From NCBI GenBank assembly GCA_910577885.1, contig CAJTNK010000021.1:1-25590 (forward strand): a DNA stretch of 25,590 nt. The letters are read 5' to 3'. Of the stretch, positions 1 through 7,769 are shown in pieces. Position 1 is the stretch's first letter; the number at the start of each line of letters is the position of its first letter. Position numbers and translations under genes: made by a program. This stretch comes from an uncultured Rikenella sp. (lineage in GTDB: Bacteria > Bacteroidota > Bacteroidia > Bacteroidales > Rikenellaceae). The notes under the pieces were generated by a model. That model was not told the DNA's origin. It searched no databases and worked only from the letters and a program-made list of their open reading frames with translations.

Positions 1-62
1 GGCGTTCCGCTTGGCCGAGTCAAATCCAGTCTTCGAGTGCCGAGCGGCACCCCGGAGCCGGG
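1..62 (+). repeat. Left arm of a 62-bp inverted repeat at the window ends
   Basis: Bases 1-62 are the reverse complement of 25509-25570 with two mismatches (positions 36 and 56). The arm includes the hairpin core GTGCCGAGCGGCAC at 37-50, which recurs at four other places inside the window. The match starts at base 1, so the repeat may continue beyond the window. No protein is encoded. It could mark a recombination or assembly junction. Confidence 0.85.
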
Positions 63-121
63 GCCGAGCGAACCGCCCACCGCCAGCGGACAAAAACACC
101 CGAAAAACTCAATTATTAAAA

Positions 122-153
122 TTTCTCTGTATTTAAATAAAACCGTAACTTTG
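122..153 (+). promoter_or_regulatory. Bacteroidota-type promoter for the AspT/YidE transporter
   Basis: A perfect -7 box TAACTTTG lies at 146-153. A near-consensus -33 box TTTC (consensus TTTG) lies at 122-125, with 20 nt between, which is the normal spacing for the Bacteroidota sigma factor. Transcription would start near 160 and leave a leader of about 25 nt before the ATG at 186. Position and spacing are seen directly; activity is inferred. Confidence 0.55.
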
Positions 154-185
154 GGGCTGTTTTTTATGCTTTTGGAGTTTGGATC

Positions 186-1859
186 ATGGAATGGATTGAA
201 AACCTGTTTTTCGGCGGAGGCGTCGCACACACGATCCTGTTGATCGCGCTGGTGATCGCCGTCGGAATCGCTCTCGGAAAAATAAAGATCGCGGGGATCT
301 CGCTCGGCGTTACGTGGATCCTCTTCGTCGGGATCGCACTCAGCCACTTCGGCATGAGGATCGACCCCACCACGCTGCACTTCGTCAAGGAGTTCGGCCT
401 CATTCTGTTCGTCTACTCGATCGGGCTGCAGGTCGGACCCAGCTTCTTCTCCTCGCTCAAAAAAGGGGGGCTGACGCTCAATATGCTCGCTACGGCCATC
501 GTGCTGCTCGGGGTGGCGATCGCTTATGTGCTGCACGTGGTGACCGAGATTCCGACCGAGACGATGGTCGGGATCCTCTCGGGGGCGGTCACCAACACCC
601 CGGGGCTCGGGGCGGCGCAACAGGCTTTCAACGACATGCGGCCGGGAGTCGATGCGTCGTCCATTCCGCTCGGATACGCCGTGGCCTATCCGCTGGGGGT
701 GATCGGCATCATCGTCTCGATCATGGCCATGCGCTTTTTCTTCCGCATCAAGTTGGACAAAGAGGCAGAGGCTGTCAACCACAACGAGCAGGACGACACG
801 GGGGCTCAGCGCATTTCGATCGTGCTCGAGAACCCGGTGATCGCGGGGCGGACGGTGGGAGATATTTCGGGGCTGATCGACCGGACGTTCGTCATCTCGC
901 GGGTGTGCCACCAGGCCGACGGCCGCACCGAGATCGCCAGCACCAACACGGAACTCAACCTCGGCGACCGACTCTTTGTCATCGCGGCACATAAGGACGA
1001 AGATGCGCTGGTGGCTTTTCTGGGGCATAAACTGGACATGGATTTCGCCGAATGGGAGAAACTCGACAGCCATTTCATCTCGCGCCGCGTGATGATTACC
1101 AAGCCGGAACTCAACGGGAAACGGCTCGGCGACCTGCGGCTGCGGAGCACCTACGGCATTAACATCACCCGGGTGAACCGGGCGGGGGTCGACTTGGTGG
1201 CCACCCGGAACCTGCACCTCCAGATGGGCGACCGGGTGACGGTGGTGGGGACCGAGAACGGTGTGGCCGAGGCTACGAAGGTGCTGGGGAACTCGATGCG
1301 GCGGCTCAGAGAGCCGAACCTGATTCCGATCTTTATCGGGATCTTCCTCGGGGTGTTGCTGGGGAGCATTCCGATCATGCTGCCGGGGATTCCGCAGCCG
1401 CTGAAGCTGGGGCTGGCCGGAGGGCCGCTGATCGTCTCGATCCTCATCAGCCGCTTCGGACCGCAGTATAAGGTGATTACCTACACGACGATGAGCGCCA
1501 ACCTCATGTTGCGCGAGGTGGGGATCGCACTTTTCCTGGCCGGCGTCGGACTCGGGGCGGGCGAAGGATTTGTCGAAACCATCGTCGACGGAGGCGGATA
1601 CAAATGGATCGGCTACGGGGTCATTATCACGATGGTGCCGCTGCTGATTGTCGGAACCATCGGACGATTGTTCTACAAGATCAACTACTTCACGCTCTCG
1701 GGTTTGATGGCGGGGAGTATGACCGACCCGCCTGCCTTGGCTTACTCGAACGGCGTGGCGGGGAATGATTTGCCGTCGGTGGGCTATGCGACGGTTTATC
1801 CGTTGACGATGTTCCTGCGGATTTTGACGGCGCAGTTGTTGATTCTCTTCGCGGCGTAG
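186..1859 (+). CDS. AspT/YidE-family putative membrane transporter with two TrkA-C domains
   Basis: This is a 557-residue integral membrane protein with the layout of the AspT/YidE/YbjL family. An N-terminal hydrophobic half (about residues 10-185) carries several membrane spans. Two cytosolic RCK/TrkA-C domains follow (about 210-280 and 290-370), with patterns such as NLGDRLFVIA and LQMGDRVTVVG. A second hydrophobic half (about 375-557) contains GLAGGPLIVSIL and a C-terminal SMTDPPALAY segment. The duplicated membrane half and the length match the family. Characterised AspT proteins exchange aspartate for alanine; for the YidE branch the substrate is unknown, so I give none. The ATG at 186 starts just before the first membrane span, downstream of a good promoter. 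The gene is monocistronic and ends at a strong hairpin terminator. Confidence 0.9.
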   Translation: MEWIENLFFGGGVAHTILLIALVIAVGIALGKIKIAGISLGVTWILFVGIALSHFGMRIDPTTLHFVKEFGLILFVYSIGLQVGPSFFSSLKKGGLTLNMLATAIVLLGVAIAYVLHVVTEIPTETMVGILSGAVTNTPGLGAAQQAFNDMRPGVDASSIPLGYAVAYPLGVIGIIVSIMAMRFFFRIKLDKEAEAVNHNEQDDTGAQRISIVLENPVIAGRTVGDISGLIDRTFVISRVCHQADGRTEIASTNTELNLGDRLFVIAAHKDEDALVAFLGHKLDMDFAEWEKLDSHFISRRVMITKPELNGKRLGDLRLRSTYGINITRVNRAGVDLVATRNLHLQMGDRVTVVGTENGVAEATKVLGNSMRRLREPNLIPIFIGIFLGVLLGSIPIMLPGIPQPLKLGLAGGPLIVSILISRFGPQYKVITYTTMSANLMLREVGIALFLAGVGLGAGEGFVETIVDGGGYKWIGYGVIITMVPLLIVGTIGRLFYKINYFTLSGLMAGSMTDPPALAYSNGVAGNDLPSVGYATVYPLTMFLRILTAQLLILFAA

Positions 1860-1916
1860 GCTTTTTTCGCGGGGGGATATGAAGAGGGGGGCATGAAGAG
1901 GGGGGCGGAAAAAATT

Positions 1917-1954
1917 AAACCCTTGTCGATCGGTTCGATCGACAAGGGTTTTTT
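1917..1954. terminator. Bidirectional intrinsic terminator between the transporter and yidD
   Basis: A perfect 16-bp stem (1917-1932 and 1936-1951) has a 3-nt loop GTT and is followed by a T run on the plus strand. An A-rich stretch at 1909-1919 gives a U run on the minus strand. It sits between two converging genes and can serve both. Confidence 0.9.
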
Positions 1955-1983
1955 CATCTGGAATAGTCCCTGTCAAGAGTCCG

Positions 1984-2280
1984 CTACGGCACCGGGTCGT
2001 AGCCACTCCCTCCCCACGGATGACAGCGCAAAAGCCGCCGCACCGTGAGGTAGAGCCCTTTGAACGGTCCGTGTTTTCGGAAAGCCTCGAGCGCATACTG
2101 GGAGCAGGTCGGGGTAAATCGGCATGCCCCCGGCAGGAAAGGCGAAACAGCCAGCTGGTAGAACCGGATCAAGGCCACGAACGGCGCAGCGGCTATCGTC
2201 CGCCAGCCTCCCGTTCGGCGACCTCCGCCGCCTCCGGTGTCGTTGCTGTCCCCGTGGTTTTTGCCTTCCGAAGCACACAT
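1984..2280 (-). CDS. yidD: Membrane protein insertion efficiency factor YidD
   Basis: This is the small YidD family protein, thought to assist YidC-dependent insertion of inner-membrane proteins. The core is unmistakable: an amphipathic LIRFYQLAVSPFLPGACRF segment, then TPTCSQYALEAFRKHG, a second basic helix, and the terminal CHPWGGSGYDPVP with the conserved cysteines and the HP-GG-DPVP signature. The coding frame differs from that of rnpA. The only upstream in-frame ATG is at 2280, giving 98 residues and an 88-bp overlap with rnpA. Family members are usually 70-85 residues, so the true start may be a non-ATG codon nearer 2200. It follows rnpA, as in many bacteria, and is last in its operon. 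Confidence 0.85.
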   Translation of the reverse strand: MCASEGKNHGDSNDTGGGGGRRTGGWRTIAAAPFVALIRFYQLAVSPFLPGACRFTPTCSQYALEAFRKHGPFKGLYLTVRRLLRCHPWGGSGYDPVP

Positions 2281-2771
2281 AGCTTGTTCAAAATCGAAAG
2301 AATCGCCCGCTCCACCGTCCGAAAATCGGCCGGTTCGCCTTTGGCGATGTAAGAAAACGCAATGTCCACCCCCGCCGAAAATCCCGCCGCCGACAACACC
2401 GACTTGTTGAGCCGATAAGCCTCGCGCATCCGCCGCTTGAGCAGGTTGCGCACCACCGCCCGCCGGTGGTTCCGTTTCGGGACGATCACCATCATGCGGT
2501 TCCGGCACACCCCTCCTCTCTTCTCTCCAGACGCCTCGACCGCCTCCGACGCCGCCGGTTCTTCGGCCGGCGACCGAAACCGGTAGGTACACTTCACCGG
2601 ATAAACCAAAAACGCCTCTCCTTGTGTGAAGAGGCGTCCGATATCGCTGCGCTTCGACAGCCGCTCGGCCTTGGGCAACGTATGGTCCCCCGCCGGAACC
2701 GCCACCGCCACCGAGGCCGGTTCCGAAGCCGAGCCCGACAAAGCCGCCAGGTCATTTATCCTTTGATCCAT
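2193..2771 (-). CDS. rnpA: Ribonuclease P protein component, extended form
   Basis: RnpA is the protein subunit of RNase P, which matures the 5' end of tRNAs. The diagnostic basic helix is present as KRNHRRAVVRNLLKRRMREA, with the RNR-type motif, and the N-terminal domain begins at LPKAERLSKRSDIGRLFTQG. I chose the ATG at 2771 because GGGGGGAG lies just upstream; an in-frame ATG at 2792 would add seven residues. At 192 residues it is much longer than the usual 110-130. There is an N-terminal leader of about 30 residues, an acidic/Ala-rich insert (EEPAASEAVEASGEK) between two strands of the fold, and an Ala/Glu-rich tail overlapping yidD. The gene sits 45 bp downstream of hemD. Confidence 0.92.
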   Translation of the reverse strand: MDQRINDLAALSGSASEPASVAVAVPAGDHTLPKAERLSKRSDIGRLFTQGEAFLVYPVKCTYRFRSPAEEPAASEAVEASGEKRGGVCRNRMMVIVPKRNHRRAVVRNLLKRRMREAYRLNKSVLSAAGFSAGVDIAFSYIAKGEPADFRTVERAILSILNKLCVLRKAKTTGTATTPEAAEVAEREAGGR

Positions 2772-2816
2772 TGAATCTCCCCCCTTCAGCATCCCCCCCG
2801 CCTACAAAAAACAGGT

Positions 2817-3806
2817 TTATTTCACCGCCGCCGCCACCTTCGGACTCTTCTTCTTGACCGCAGCAACTTTCGGAGCTGCCGTCTTGGCCGCCGAAGTTGT
2901 CTTATTAGTAGACGTAGTTTTAGCCGCCGTAGTCTTAACTGTTGTTTTAGAAGCCGTCGTCTTCTTGGCCGCTGTCTTCGCCGACGCCTTGGAACCCGAA
3001 GAAGAGGGGGTCGGCTCCGGCAACTCCCGCACCCCGAACTCCTCGACCGAACCGCCGCCGGTCAACGCCGCCAAATACTTGTCCATCGCCATGGTCAACG
3101 ACGGGTATTTCGGCGTCGGCGCCATGATATCGACCGTCATCCCCACCCCCAACGCCTCGCGCGCGGTCGCATTCCCCAAAGCGGCCACGATCATCCCCTC
3201 CGGCAAAGCCCCGAACGTGTCGTGCAGGGCCCGCACATCGCCCGGCCCGTAGCACGCCACCAGGTCATACCGATCGATCGCCAAGTCCGACAAATCGGCC
3301 GGCACGGTATGCGTCAGGATCACCTTCGAGAACTTGACTCCGGTCCGGGTCAACAGTTGAAGCACCTCCGGCTTATAAGAATCCGACAGCGCCACCAAGA
3401 ATCGTTCGTCCTTATGCTTGGCCACCACCTCCATCAGGTCGACAAAAGTCGCCGTCCCATAAAAAATCTTCCGTTTCCGGTAGACGATATACTTTTGGAG
3501 ATAGAGCGCCACCGCCTCCGTAACGCAGAAGTACTTCATATCCTCCGGCACAGTAATACGACACGCCTCGCACACTTGGAAAAAAGTGTCGATGGTCTTC
3601 CTGGAGGAGAAAATGACGGCCGTATGAGCCAGCACATCCACCCGCTGAGCCCTGAACTCCTTGTCGGTAACCCCTTCGACGGTAACGAAGGGTTTGAAAT
3701 CGATCTCGACTTTATGTTTGGAAACGAGATCCGAGAAAGGCGACTTGTCGGAAGCCGGCGCCGGCTGCGATACGAGTATCCGCTTGACTTTCAGTGTATT
3801 CCGCAT
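2817..3806 (-). CDS. hemD: Uroporphyrinogen-III synthase (HemD-like) with a histone-H1-like tail
   Basis: HemD closes and isomerises hydroxymethylbilane to uroporphyrinogen III in tetrapyrrole synthesis. Residues 1-255 match the two-lobed HemD fold: KRILVSQPAP at the start, AVIFSSRKTIDTFF (the FTS-type strand), FYGTATFVDLM, VILTHTVPADL, and a second-lobe IVAALGNATAREALGVG followed by APTPKYPSLTMAMDKYL. The ATG at 3806 lies four bases after the stop of the upstream DUF4271 gene, which suggests translational coupling. The last 50-70 residues are a low-complexity tail of Lys, Ala, Thr and Ser (repeats like KTTASKTTVKTTAAKTT), resembling histone-H1-like proteins and not part of the enzyme. HemD enzymes are poorly conserved; neighbour and fold agree, but activity is inferred. 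Confidence 0.85.
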   Translation of the reverse strand: MRNTLKVKRILVSQPAPASDKSPFSDLVSKHKVEIDFKPFVTVEGVTDKEFRAQRVDVLAHTAVIFSSRKTIDTFFQVCEACRITVPEDMKYFCVTEAVALYLQKYIVYRKRKIFYGTATFVDLMEVVAKHKDERFLVALSDSYKPEVLQLLTRTGVKFSKVILTHTVPADLSDLAIDRYDLVACYGPGDVRALHDTFGALPEGMIVAALGNATAREALGVGMTVDIMAPTPKYPSLTMAMDKYLAALTGGGSVEEFGVRELPEPTPSSSGSKASAKTAAKKTTASKTTVKTTAAKTTSTNKTTSAAKTAAPKVAAVKKKSPKVAAAVK

Positions 3807-3810
3807 ACTG

Positions 3811-4617
3811 TTAGTTGATCCCACTGTTCCGAACCGCCAGCGCGATAATGAAGCTCACCGGCAGAATTTCGACGATGCAAAGGTACAAAATCCATTGCAA
3901 TTTAGAAAACGCCCTTAGTTTGAAGTATTTATAGAGGGCTGCGAAGTGATAGACGACCAGTCCGCCGAGCACCGCCAAACCCAGGACGAAAAAACGGCCG
4001 CTGATGCCGACGATGATGGCTAGCGGGGTGTAGAAGACGGCGATAAAAGCCAGGTCGATCCGGTTGATGAAGGTGATTTCGCCGAACAGGGCTTTGTGCT
4101 CGGTCAGCCAGCGCATCACCCCGAAAGCCGCCCGACGGTACAAAGCCACGCCGCCAAAAGCCCCCACCGCCCCGAAAAACAGGTAGTAACTCTCCACCCC
4201 GGGCAATTGGATCTCCAGCCACACCATAATCAAGGCGGCTCCGCTCAGCACCGCCAGAGCAATGCCGCTCCGCAGGAAATAGGCGAAATCGGCTCCCTGC
4301 CCCTCCATCAGGGTCAACATGTCTTCCGTATTTCCGATGTTCCGCAGACAGCTCATCATATCCCGTCGGAACCGGTACAGCATGTAGCAGTAGAAGCAAA
4401 TCACCACCACCAGCACCACGGAAGTTTGCCAAGGTTCGGGTCCTGCCTCGACGCGATGAACGGCCTCTCGCGGCCTGAGCTCTTCGGCCACGGTCGACCC
4501 CCGCCCCCAGACGTCGCTCATGCGGGCCGCCGGCCGTAACAGCCACGCAGTATCGGCCTGCAAGCCGTTAGCGGTCTCCCAAACGGGTCTCCCATATGGC
4601 GCGAACTTGGTCTCCAT
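3811..4617 (-). CDS. DUF4271 multi-pass membrane protein
   Basis: This is a 268-residue protein with about five to six hydrophobic segments: SVVLVVVICFYCYMLYRF, FLRSGIALAVLSGAALIMVWL, YYLFFGAVGAFGGVALY, a longer pair around IAVFYTPLAIIVGI and VLGLAVLGGLVVYHFAAL, and a final LYLCIVEILPVSFIIALAV. Pattern and position immediately upstream of hemD match the Bacteroidota DUF4271 family, whose function is unknown. The ATG at 4617 is preferred over upstream alternatives because a TATCTTTG -7 box ends only five bases before it. The start of an operon with hemD, rnpA and yidD is indicated by short gaps and the shared strand. A role in the envelope is a guess from its topology. Confidence 0.82.
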   Translation of the reverse strand: METKFAPYGRPVWETANGLQADTAWLLRPAARMSDVWGRGSTVAEELRPREAVHRVEAGPEPWQTSVVLVVVICFYCYMLYRFRRDMMSCLRNIGNTEDMLTLMEGQGADFAYFLRSGIALAVLSGAALIMVWLEIQLPGVESYYLFFGAVGAFGGVALYRRAAFGVMRWLTEHKALFGEITFINRIDLAFIAVFYTPLAIIVGISGRFFVLGLAVLGGLVVYHFAALYKYFKLRAFSKLQWILYLCIVEILPVSFIIALAVRNSGIN

Positions 4618-4622
4618 CGCCA

Positions 4623-4630
4623 CAAAGATA
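4623..4630 (-). promoter_or_regulatory. -7 box of the DUF4271-hemD-rnpA-yidD operon
   Basis: On the minus strand this reads TATCTTTG, a perfect TAnnTTTG. Its last base is only five bases from the ATG at 4617, so a transcript made here would be nearly or fully leaderless. No clear -33 TTTG is seen at the expected distance, so the call rests on one box. Confidence 0.45.
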
Positions 4631-4767
4631 CGGTTAATTTTCGGGTGTTGGATTGGTGTTTCGTGCGGGGTGCCGCTCAGGTGCGTGCCCACAGGACGTT
4701 TTGCTGGGGGTTGTCTCTACCCGTTTTTCTCGCCCGGACGGCCCATGCGATACGAAGTTTACCTACG

Positions 4768-4827
4768 GTTTTCTCCTCGCCGCTCGGCAAAGCGTGCAAG
4801 CCCGCTTTGCTCTCGCTGGCAGCGTCG
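4768..4827 (+). repeat. Dispersed repeat fragment, also inverted at 16165-16225
   Basis: Two blocks, GTTTTCTCCTCGCCGCTC at 4768-4785 and TCGCTGGCAGCGTCG at 4813-4827, occur as reverse complements, in the corresponding order and at similar spacing, at 16207-16225 and 16165-16179. Related TTTACCTACGGTTT text also lies in the 74-bp repeats near 18500. There is no coding potential. This is part of the repeat-rich gap 4618-5515 that separates DUF4271 from pbpC. Confidence 0.65.
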
Positions 4828-4918
4828 ATTCGCCCGTCCACGAGACGTGGGGCCCGCGCGGCCGACGCGTTCGCGTCACGGCGCGCGGCCTTTGTAGAGT
4901 AGACACAGCCCGGTTCGC

Positions 4919-4932
4919 GTGCCGAGCGGCAC
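4919..4932. repeat. Hairpin repeat copy 2 (GTGCCGAGCGGCAC)
   Basis: This is a 14-bp palindrome with a 6-bp stem and a 2-nt turn, preceded by TTCGC as in the other copies. It lies at the left side of the first FISUMP-like fragment. Confidence 0.75.
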
Positions 4933-4976
4933 CGCGCCCGAGGACGAATGTTTTTTCGATGATTTGCAATCGGGAA

Positions 4977-5177
4977 CCCCCGGGCTTCCGCGACAGCGGA
5001 TATAACAAAGGATACGGTACATTGTATGCCGTCGGCCGCTACGGGTACTTTTGGTCGTCGACGAGTCCTTCGGGGAGTGGCAATGCCCTCTACTTGCACT
5101 TCTACTACGGAGGGATTCGCCAGCAAAGCCACTGCGTCCGTGGGTACGGTTTTCCGTTGCGTTGCCTCCAGGGATAG
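4977..5177 (+). pseudogene. Orphan FISUMP/C-type-lectin-like C-terminal fragment 1
   Basis: An open frame from PPGFR to the TAG at 5175-5177 encodes the last 60 or so residues of a FISUMP-type (Fibrobacter succinogenes major paralogous) domain. It has the landmarks GFR, Y-GTL, YGYFWSST, a GSGNALYLHF strand, GGI and the terminal YGFPLRCLQ. Nothing upstream encodes the rest of the domain, a signal peptide or a plausible parent protein. The only nearby in-frame ATG (4959) would give a 72-residue peptide without a secretion signal. It is bounded by hairpin repeats at 4919 and 5216. A second, diverged copy follows directly. It could be a silent cassette, a variable-region donor, or a remnant of a larger surface-protein gene. 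Confidence 0.65.
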
Positions 5178-5215
5178 GAAGAAAGAAACCTTGGCTAAGA
5201 AAAAACAGCCTTCGA

Positions 5216-5229
5216 GTGCCGAGCAGCAC
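5216..5229. repeat. Hairpin repeat copy 3 (one mismatch)
   Basis: GTGCCGAGCAGCAC differs from the consensus palindrome at one base, which leaves a G-T pair in the stem. The preceding text GAAAAAACAGCCTTCGA resembles that before copy 5 at 24526. It separates the two FISUMP-like fragments. Confidence 0.75.
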
Positions 5230-5421
5230 CCGGCCCCGGGCTTCCGCTCTTATCAGTACGGTACGTTGTCTGGCATAGGCTACGCCGGGTTCGTCTGGTC
5301 AGCGACGATTCCGACGGGGAGTGGCTATGCCCACCACTTGCGCTTTTTCTCCGGAGGGTTCTACCCGCAAAACGACGGTAGCCGTTCGTACGGCTTTCCG
5401 TTGCGTTGCCTCCAGGAATAG
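5230..5421 (+). pseudogene. Orphan FISUMP/C-type-lectin-like C-terminal fragment 2
   Basis: This encodes PAPGFR, Y-YGTLSGIG, GFVWSATIPTGSG, HHLRFFSGG, a RSYGFPLRCLQ terminus and a TAG stop at 5419-5421. It is collinear with fragment 1 over about 55 codons with no gaps from Y-G-T-L onward. The last seven coding triplets before the penultimate residue are identical. There is no start codon between the hairpin repeat and the homology, so it cannot be expressed alone by normal rules. The right boundary is hairpin copy 4 in the opposite orientation, one base after the stop. Compared with fragment 1, changes concentrate in codon positions 1 and 2 (see findings). Confidence 0.65.
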
Positions 5422-5435
5422 GTGCCGCTCGGCAC
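5422..5435. repeat. Hairpin repeat copy 4, opposite orientation
   Basis: GTGCCGCTCGGCAC is followed by GCGAAGACTAGAC. Read on the minus strand, this gives the same CTTCGCGTGCCGAGC block as the copy at the right window end. It closes the FISUMP-like pair and lies 80 bp from the pbpC stop. Confidence 0.75.
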
Positions 5436-5515
5436 GCGAAGACTAGACTTTTCTCCGCAAAACTCCGCTGGCGACGACTCGAAGGGACGCTGTTGCCCGG
5501 CGGGCCAACAAGAAC

Positions 5516-7769
5516 TCAGACCACGACAAACTCCACCGACAGGCTCTGCCCCGTCTCGTCGACCACCGTGACGACATGATAGCCCGTCGTCGGTGAGATC
5601 GCCATCCGATGCAGGTCGCGCGTCGAGCCGAGATAAGCCCCGTCCAGGTGCCAGAAGAGCTCTCGTTCGGGCCGGGTGTGGACCAGCGACAGCGAGACCG
5701 AGCCCGGCGTTCCGTCCATCTGTCTGGGCAGCGAGAGTACCGCTCCGTTTGCCGGATAAAGGAAACGCATCGACTCGTCCTCCGGGGCACCGGCAGAGCC
5801 GTCGTGTCGGAGCGGCGGCAAGACGACGTATTCCGGATGCCCCTGCCGGTAGTAGTGTTCCATGAGCGGCGGCAAGACAAAGTAACGTTCCGTTCGGGTG
5901 GGTTCGCTGCGATCCGCCACACGACGAGCGCCGTCGAGCGACACCGCCACCTCCCGACAATAGGGACACCGGCTGCTTTCGGCCGCCCGACGCGGCACGA
6001 GCATCCGCACCGTGTCCGTGCAGGCCCTTCCGGCCCGGTGACCCGATCGGGCACAGACCGCCACGGCAACCCCCTCGGTCGGACCGGGCGGCGCGAACCA
6101 CTCCGAAGCCGGCAAGAGATTGAAGAGGTCGAAGAGGATCGGTCCGGCCGTGTGGGCGCCCGTCAAACCGGGCGCCCCGTTCCCCTGCGCATTCCCGACC
6201 CACACCCCGACCACATAACGCGGCGTGAGTCCGACGGCCCACGCATCCCGCGCGCCGTAACTCGTCCCCGTTTTCCAGGCGATGTCCTGGGCCGAAGCCA
6301 CCCGGCTGACATCCAATTGGTCCGGTCGGTTGACCCGCCGCATGGCCTCGAACGTCCGGTACAGAGCCACCCGATCGCGCAACGGGAAACCCTCCGCCAC
6401 CCCCGCCACCGAATCTCCGGCCTGATAACAAGCCGCCATCCGGGCATAAAACTCCGTCACCTCCGCCAGTCTTACCTCCGCACCCCCCAAAATCAAGGAC
6501 AACCCATACTGGTTGGCCGGTCGGCGGAGCGACAGCAGTCCACCCCGCTTCAGCACCTCGGCCAGCCGCATGGTGCCGAACTGCCGGAGCAAATGGACGT
6601 TCGGAACATTGAGCGACAGCGCCAACGCCTCGTCCGCCGGAATCGCCCCCGCGTAGGTTCCGTCGAAGTTCTTCGGAGCAAAGCCGCCGAAATCGGTCGG
6701 CACGTCCGGCAACAGGGCTTTCGGAAGTATCGTTCCCTCCTGCAAGGCCATGCCGTAGAGCAACGGCTTGAGAATCGATCCCGAACTGCGCGGCGCCCGG
6801 GCGATATCGACCCACTGTCCGGGTCGTTCGTAGGTCGGATCCGCGTTGCCGCAGTAGGCGATCGTCCGGCCGCCCTCCACCTCGATCACAACCGTCGCGA
6901 GGTCGTGGATCCCGACCGTTCGCAACTCGCGGTTCCAACGCCCGCCGCTGGAGCGTTCGGTCGATGCCGGTCCTCGATCGCAGGCCGTGGCGCTCGCGGT
7001 CGTAGCGTTCGACCAGGTGCAACGCCGTCTGCGGCATCGGATAAGGCCGCCCCAGCAGCGGCTCCTCCACCGCCGCCGCATAGTCCTCTTCGGAGAGGAA
7101 TCCCCGGTCGGCCAGCCGCCTCAGCAACCGATCCCGTTTGGCCCGCAACACCTCTCGGTTCCGGTCGGGGCGCACCGACGAAGGGGCGTTCTGCAACACC
7201 GCCAACGTCGCCGCCTCGGCCCACGAGAGATCCTCGCCGTCATGCCCCAGATAACGCCACCGAGCCGCCTCGAACCCCACCACATTCCCGCCGAAAGGGG
7301 CGTGCGAGGCATAAAGGCGCAGAATCTCCTCCTTCGAGCAACGCACTTCGAGCCGCGTGGCCAGAAAGATTTCGACCGTCTTTTGCCAAAGCGTACGCGG
7401 TTTTCGCCTCGAGAGCCTCACGACCTGCATCGTGAGGGTGCTGCCGCCGCTCACCACCCGGCCGTTCCGGAGGTTCTGGATCGCGGCCCGTCCCAACGCA
7501 CGGAGGCTGAATCCCGGGTGGCGGAAGAAGGTCCGATCCTCGAATTCGACCAGCGCCGTGACGAACTTGTCAGGGAGCGAGTCGCCCGGCGGAAACCGCC
7601 ACTGACCGTCGTCGGCGATGCGCGCTCCGAGGAGCTCGCCGCGCCGATCGGTCACCACCGTCGAGTAGGCGACCCCCTCGAAGAGCTCGGCCGGCAGACC
7701 GAAAAGCCACAAGCCCAGCAACAGAGCGATGCCCCCCATCGCCCCGTACTTCACGTATCGCCGCCTCAT
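5516..7769 (-). pseudogene. pbpC: Penicillin-binding protein 1C, interrupted by a frameshift
   Basis: PBP1C is a bifunctional peptidoglycan glycosyltransferase/transpeptidase-type protein anchored in the inner membrane. The first frame (ATG 7769 to about 6940) encodes the membrane anchor (GGIALLLGLWLFGLP), then the glycosyltransferase domain with EDRTFFRHPGFSLRALGRA and GGSTLTMQVVRL. The continuation lies in another frame, from about 6928 to the TGA at 5516: the SxxK motif in SSGSILKPL, SLN in LSLNVP, and KTG in WKTGTSYGARDAW. A C-terminal beta domain ends in VEFVVV. Joining the halves needs a shift of one base between about 6928 and 6950; the total (about 750 residues) then fits PBP1C. The ATG overlaps the stop of the A2M gene. 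A real mutation or a sequencing error are both possible. The first frame stays open past 5516 only by chance. Confidence 0.85.

Noticed and set aside
1973..2278. Alternative 101-residue frame over yidD
   Set aside because: It lacks the YidD motifs, which are in the neighbouring frame.
4668..4690. Seventh hairpin repeat copy (GGGTGCCGCTCAGGTGCG)
   Set aside because: Only the left half matches; the palindrome is broken and flanking text is unrelated.
5361..5515. The first pbpC frame remains open past the real stop into the FISUMP-like region
   Set aside because: After the frameshift its translation is Gly/Arg-rich nonsense; the transpeptidase motifs are all in the other frame.
4618..5515. A complete diversity-generating retroelement
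   Set aside because: No reverse transcriptase, accessory protein or template repeat is found anywhere in the window; only variable-region-like tails are supported.
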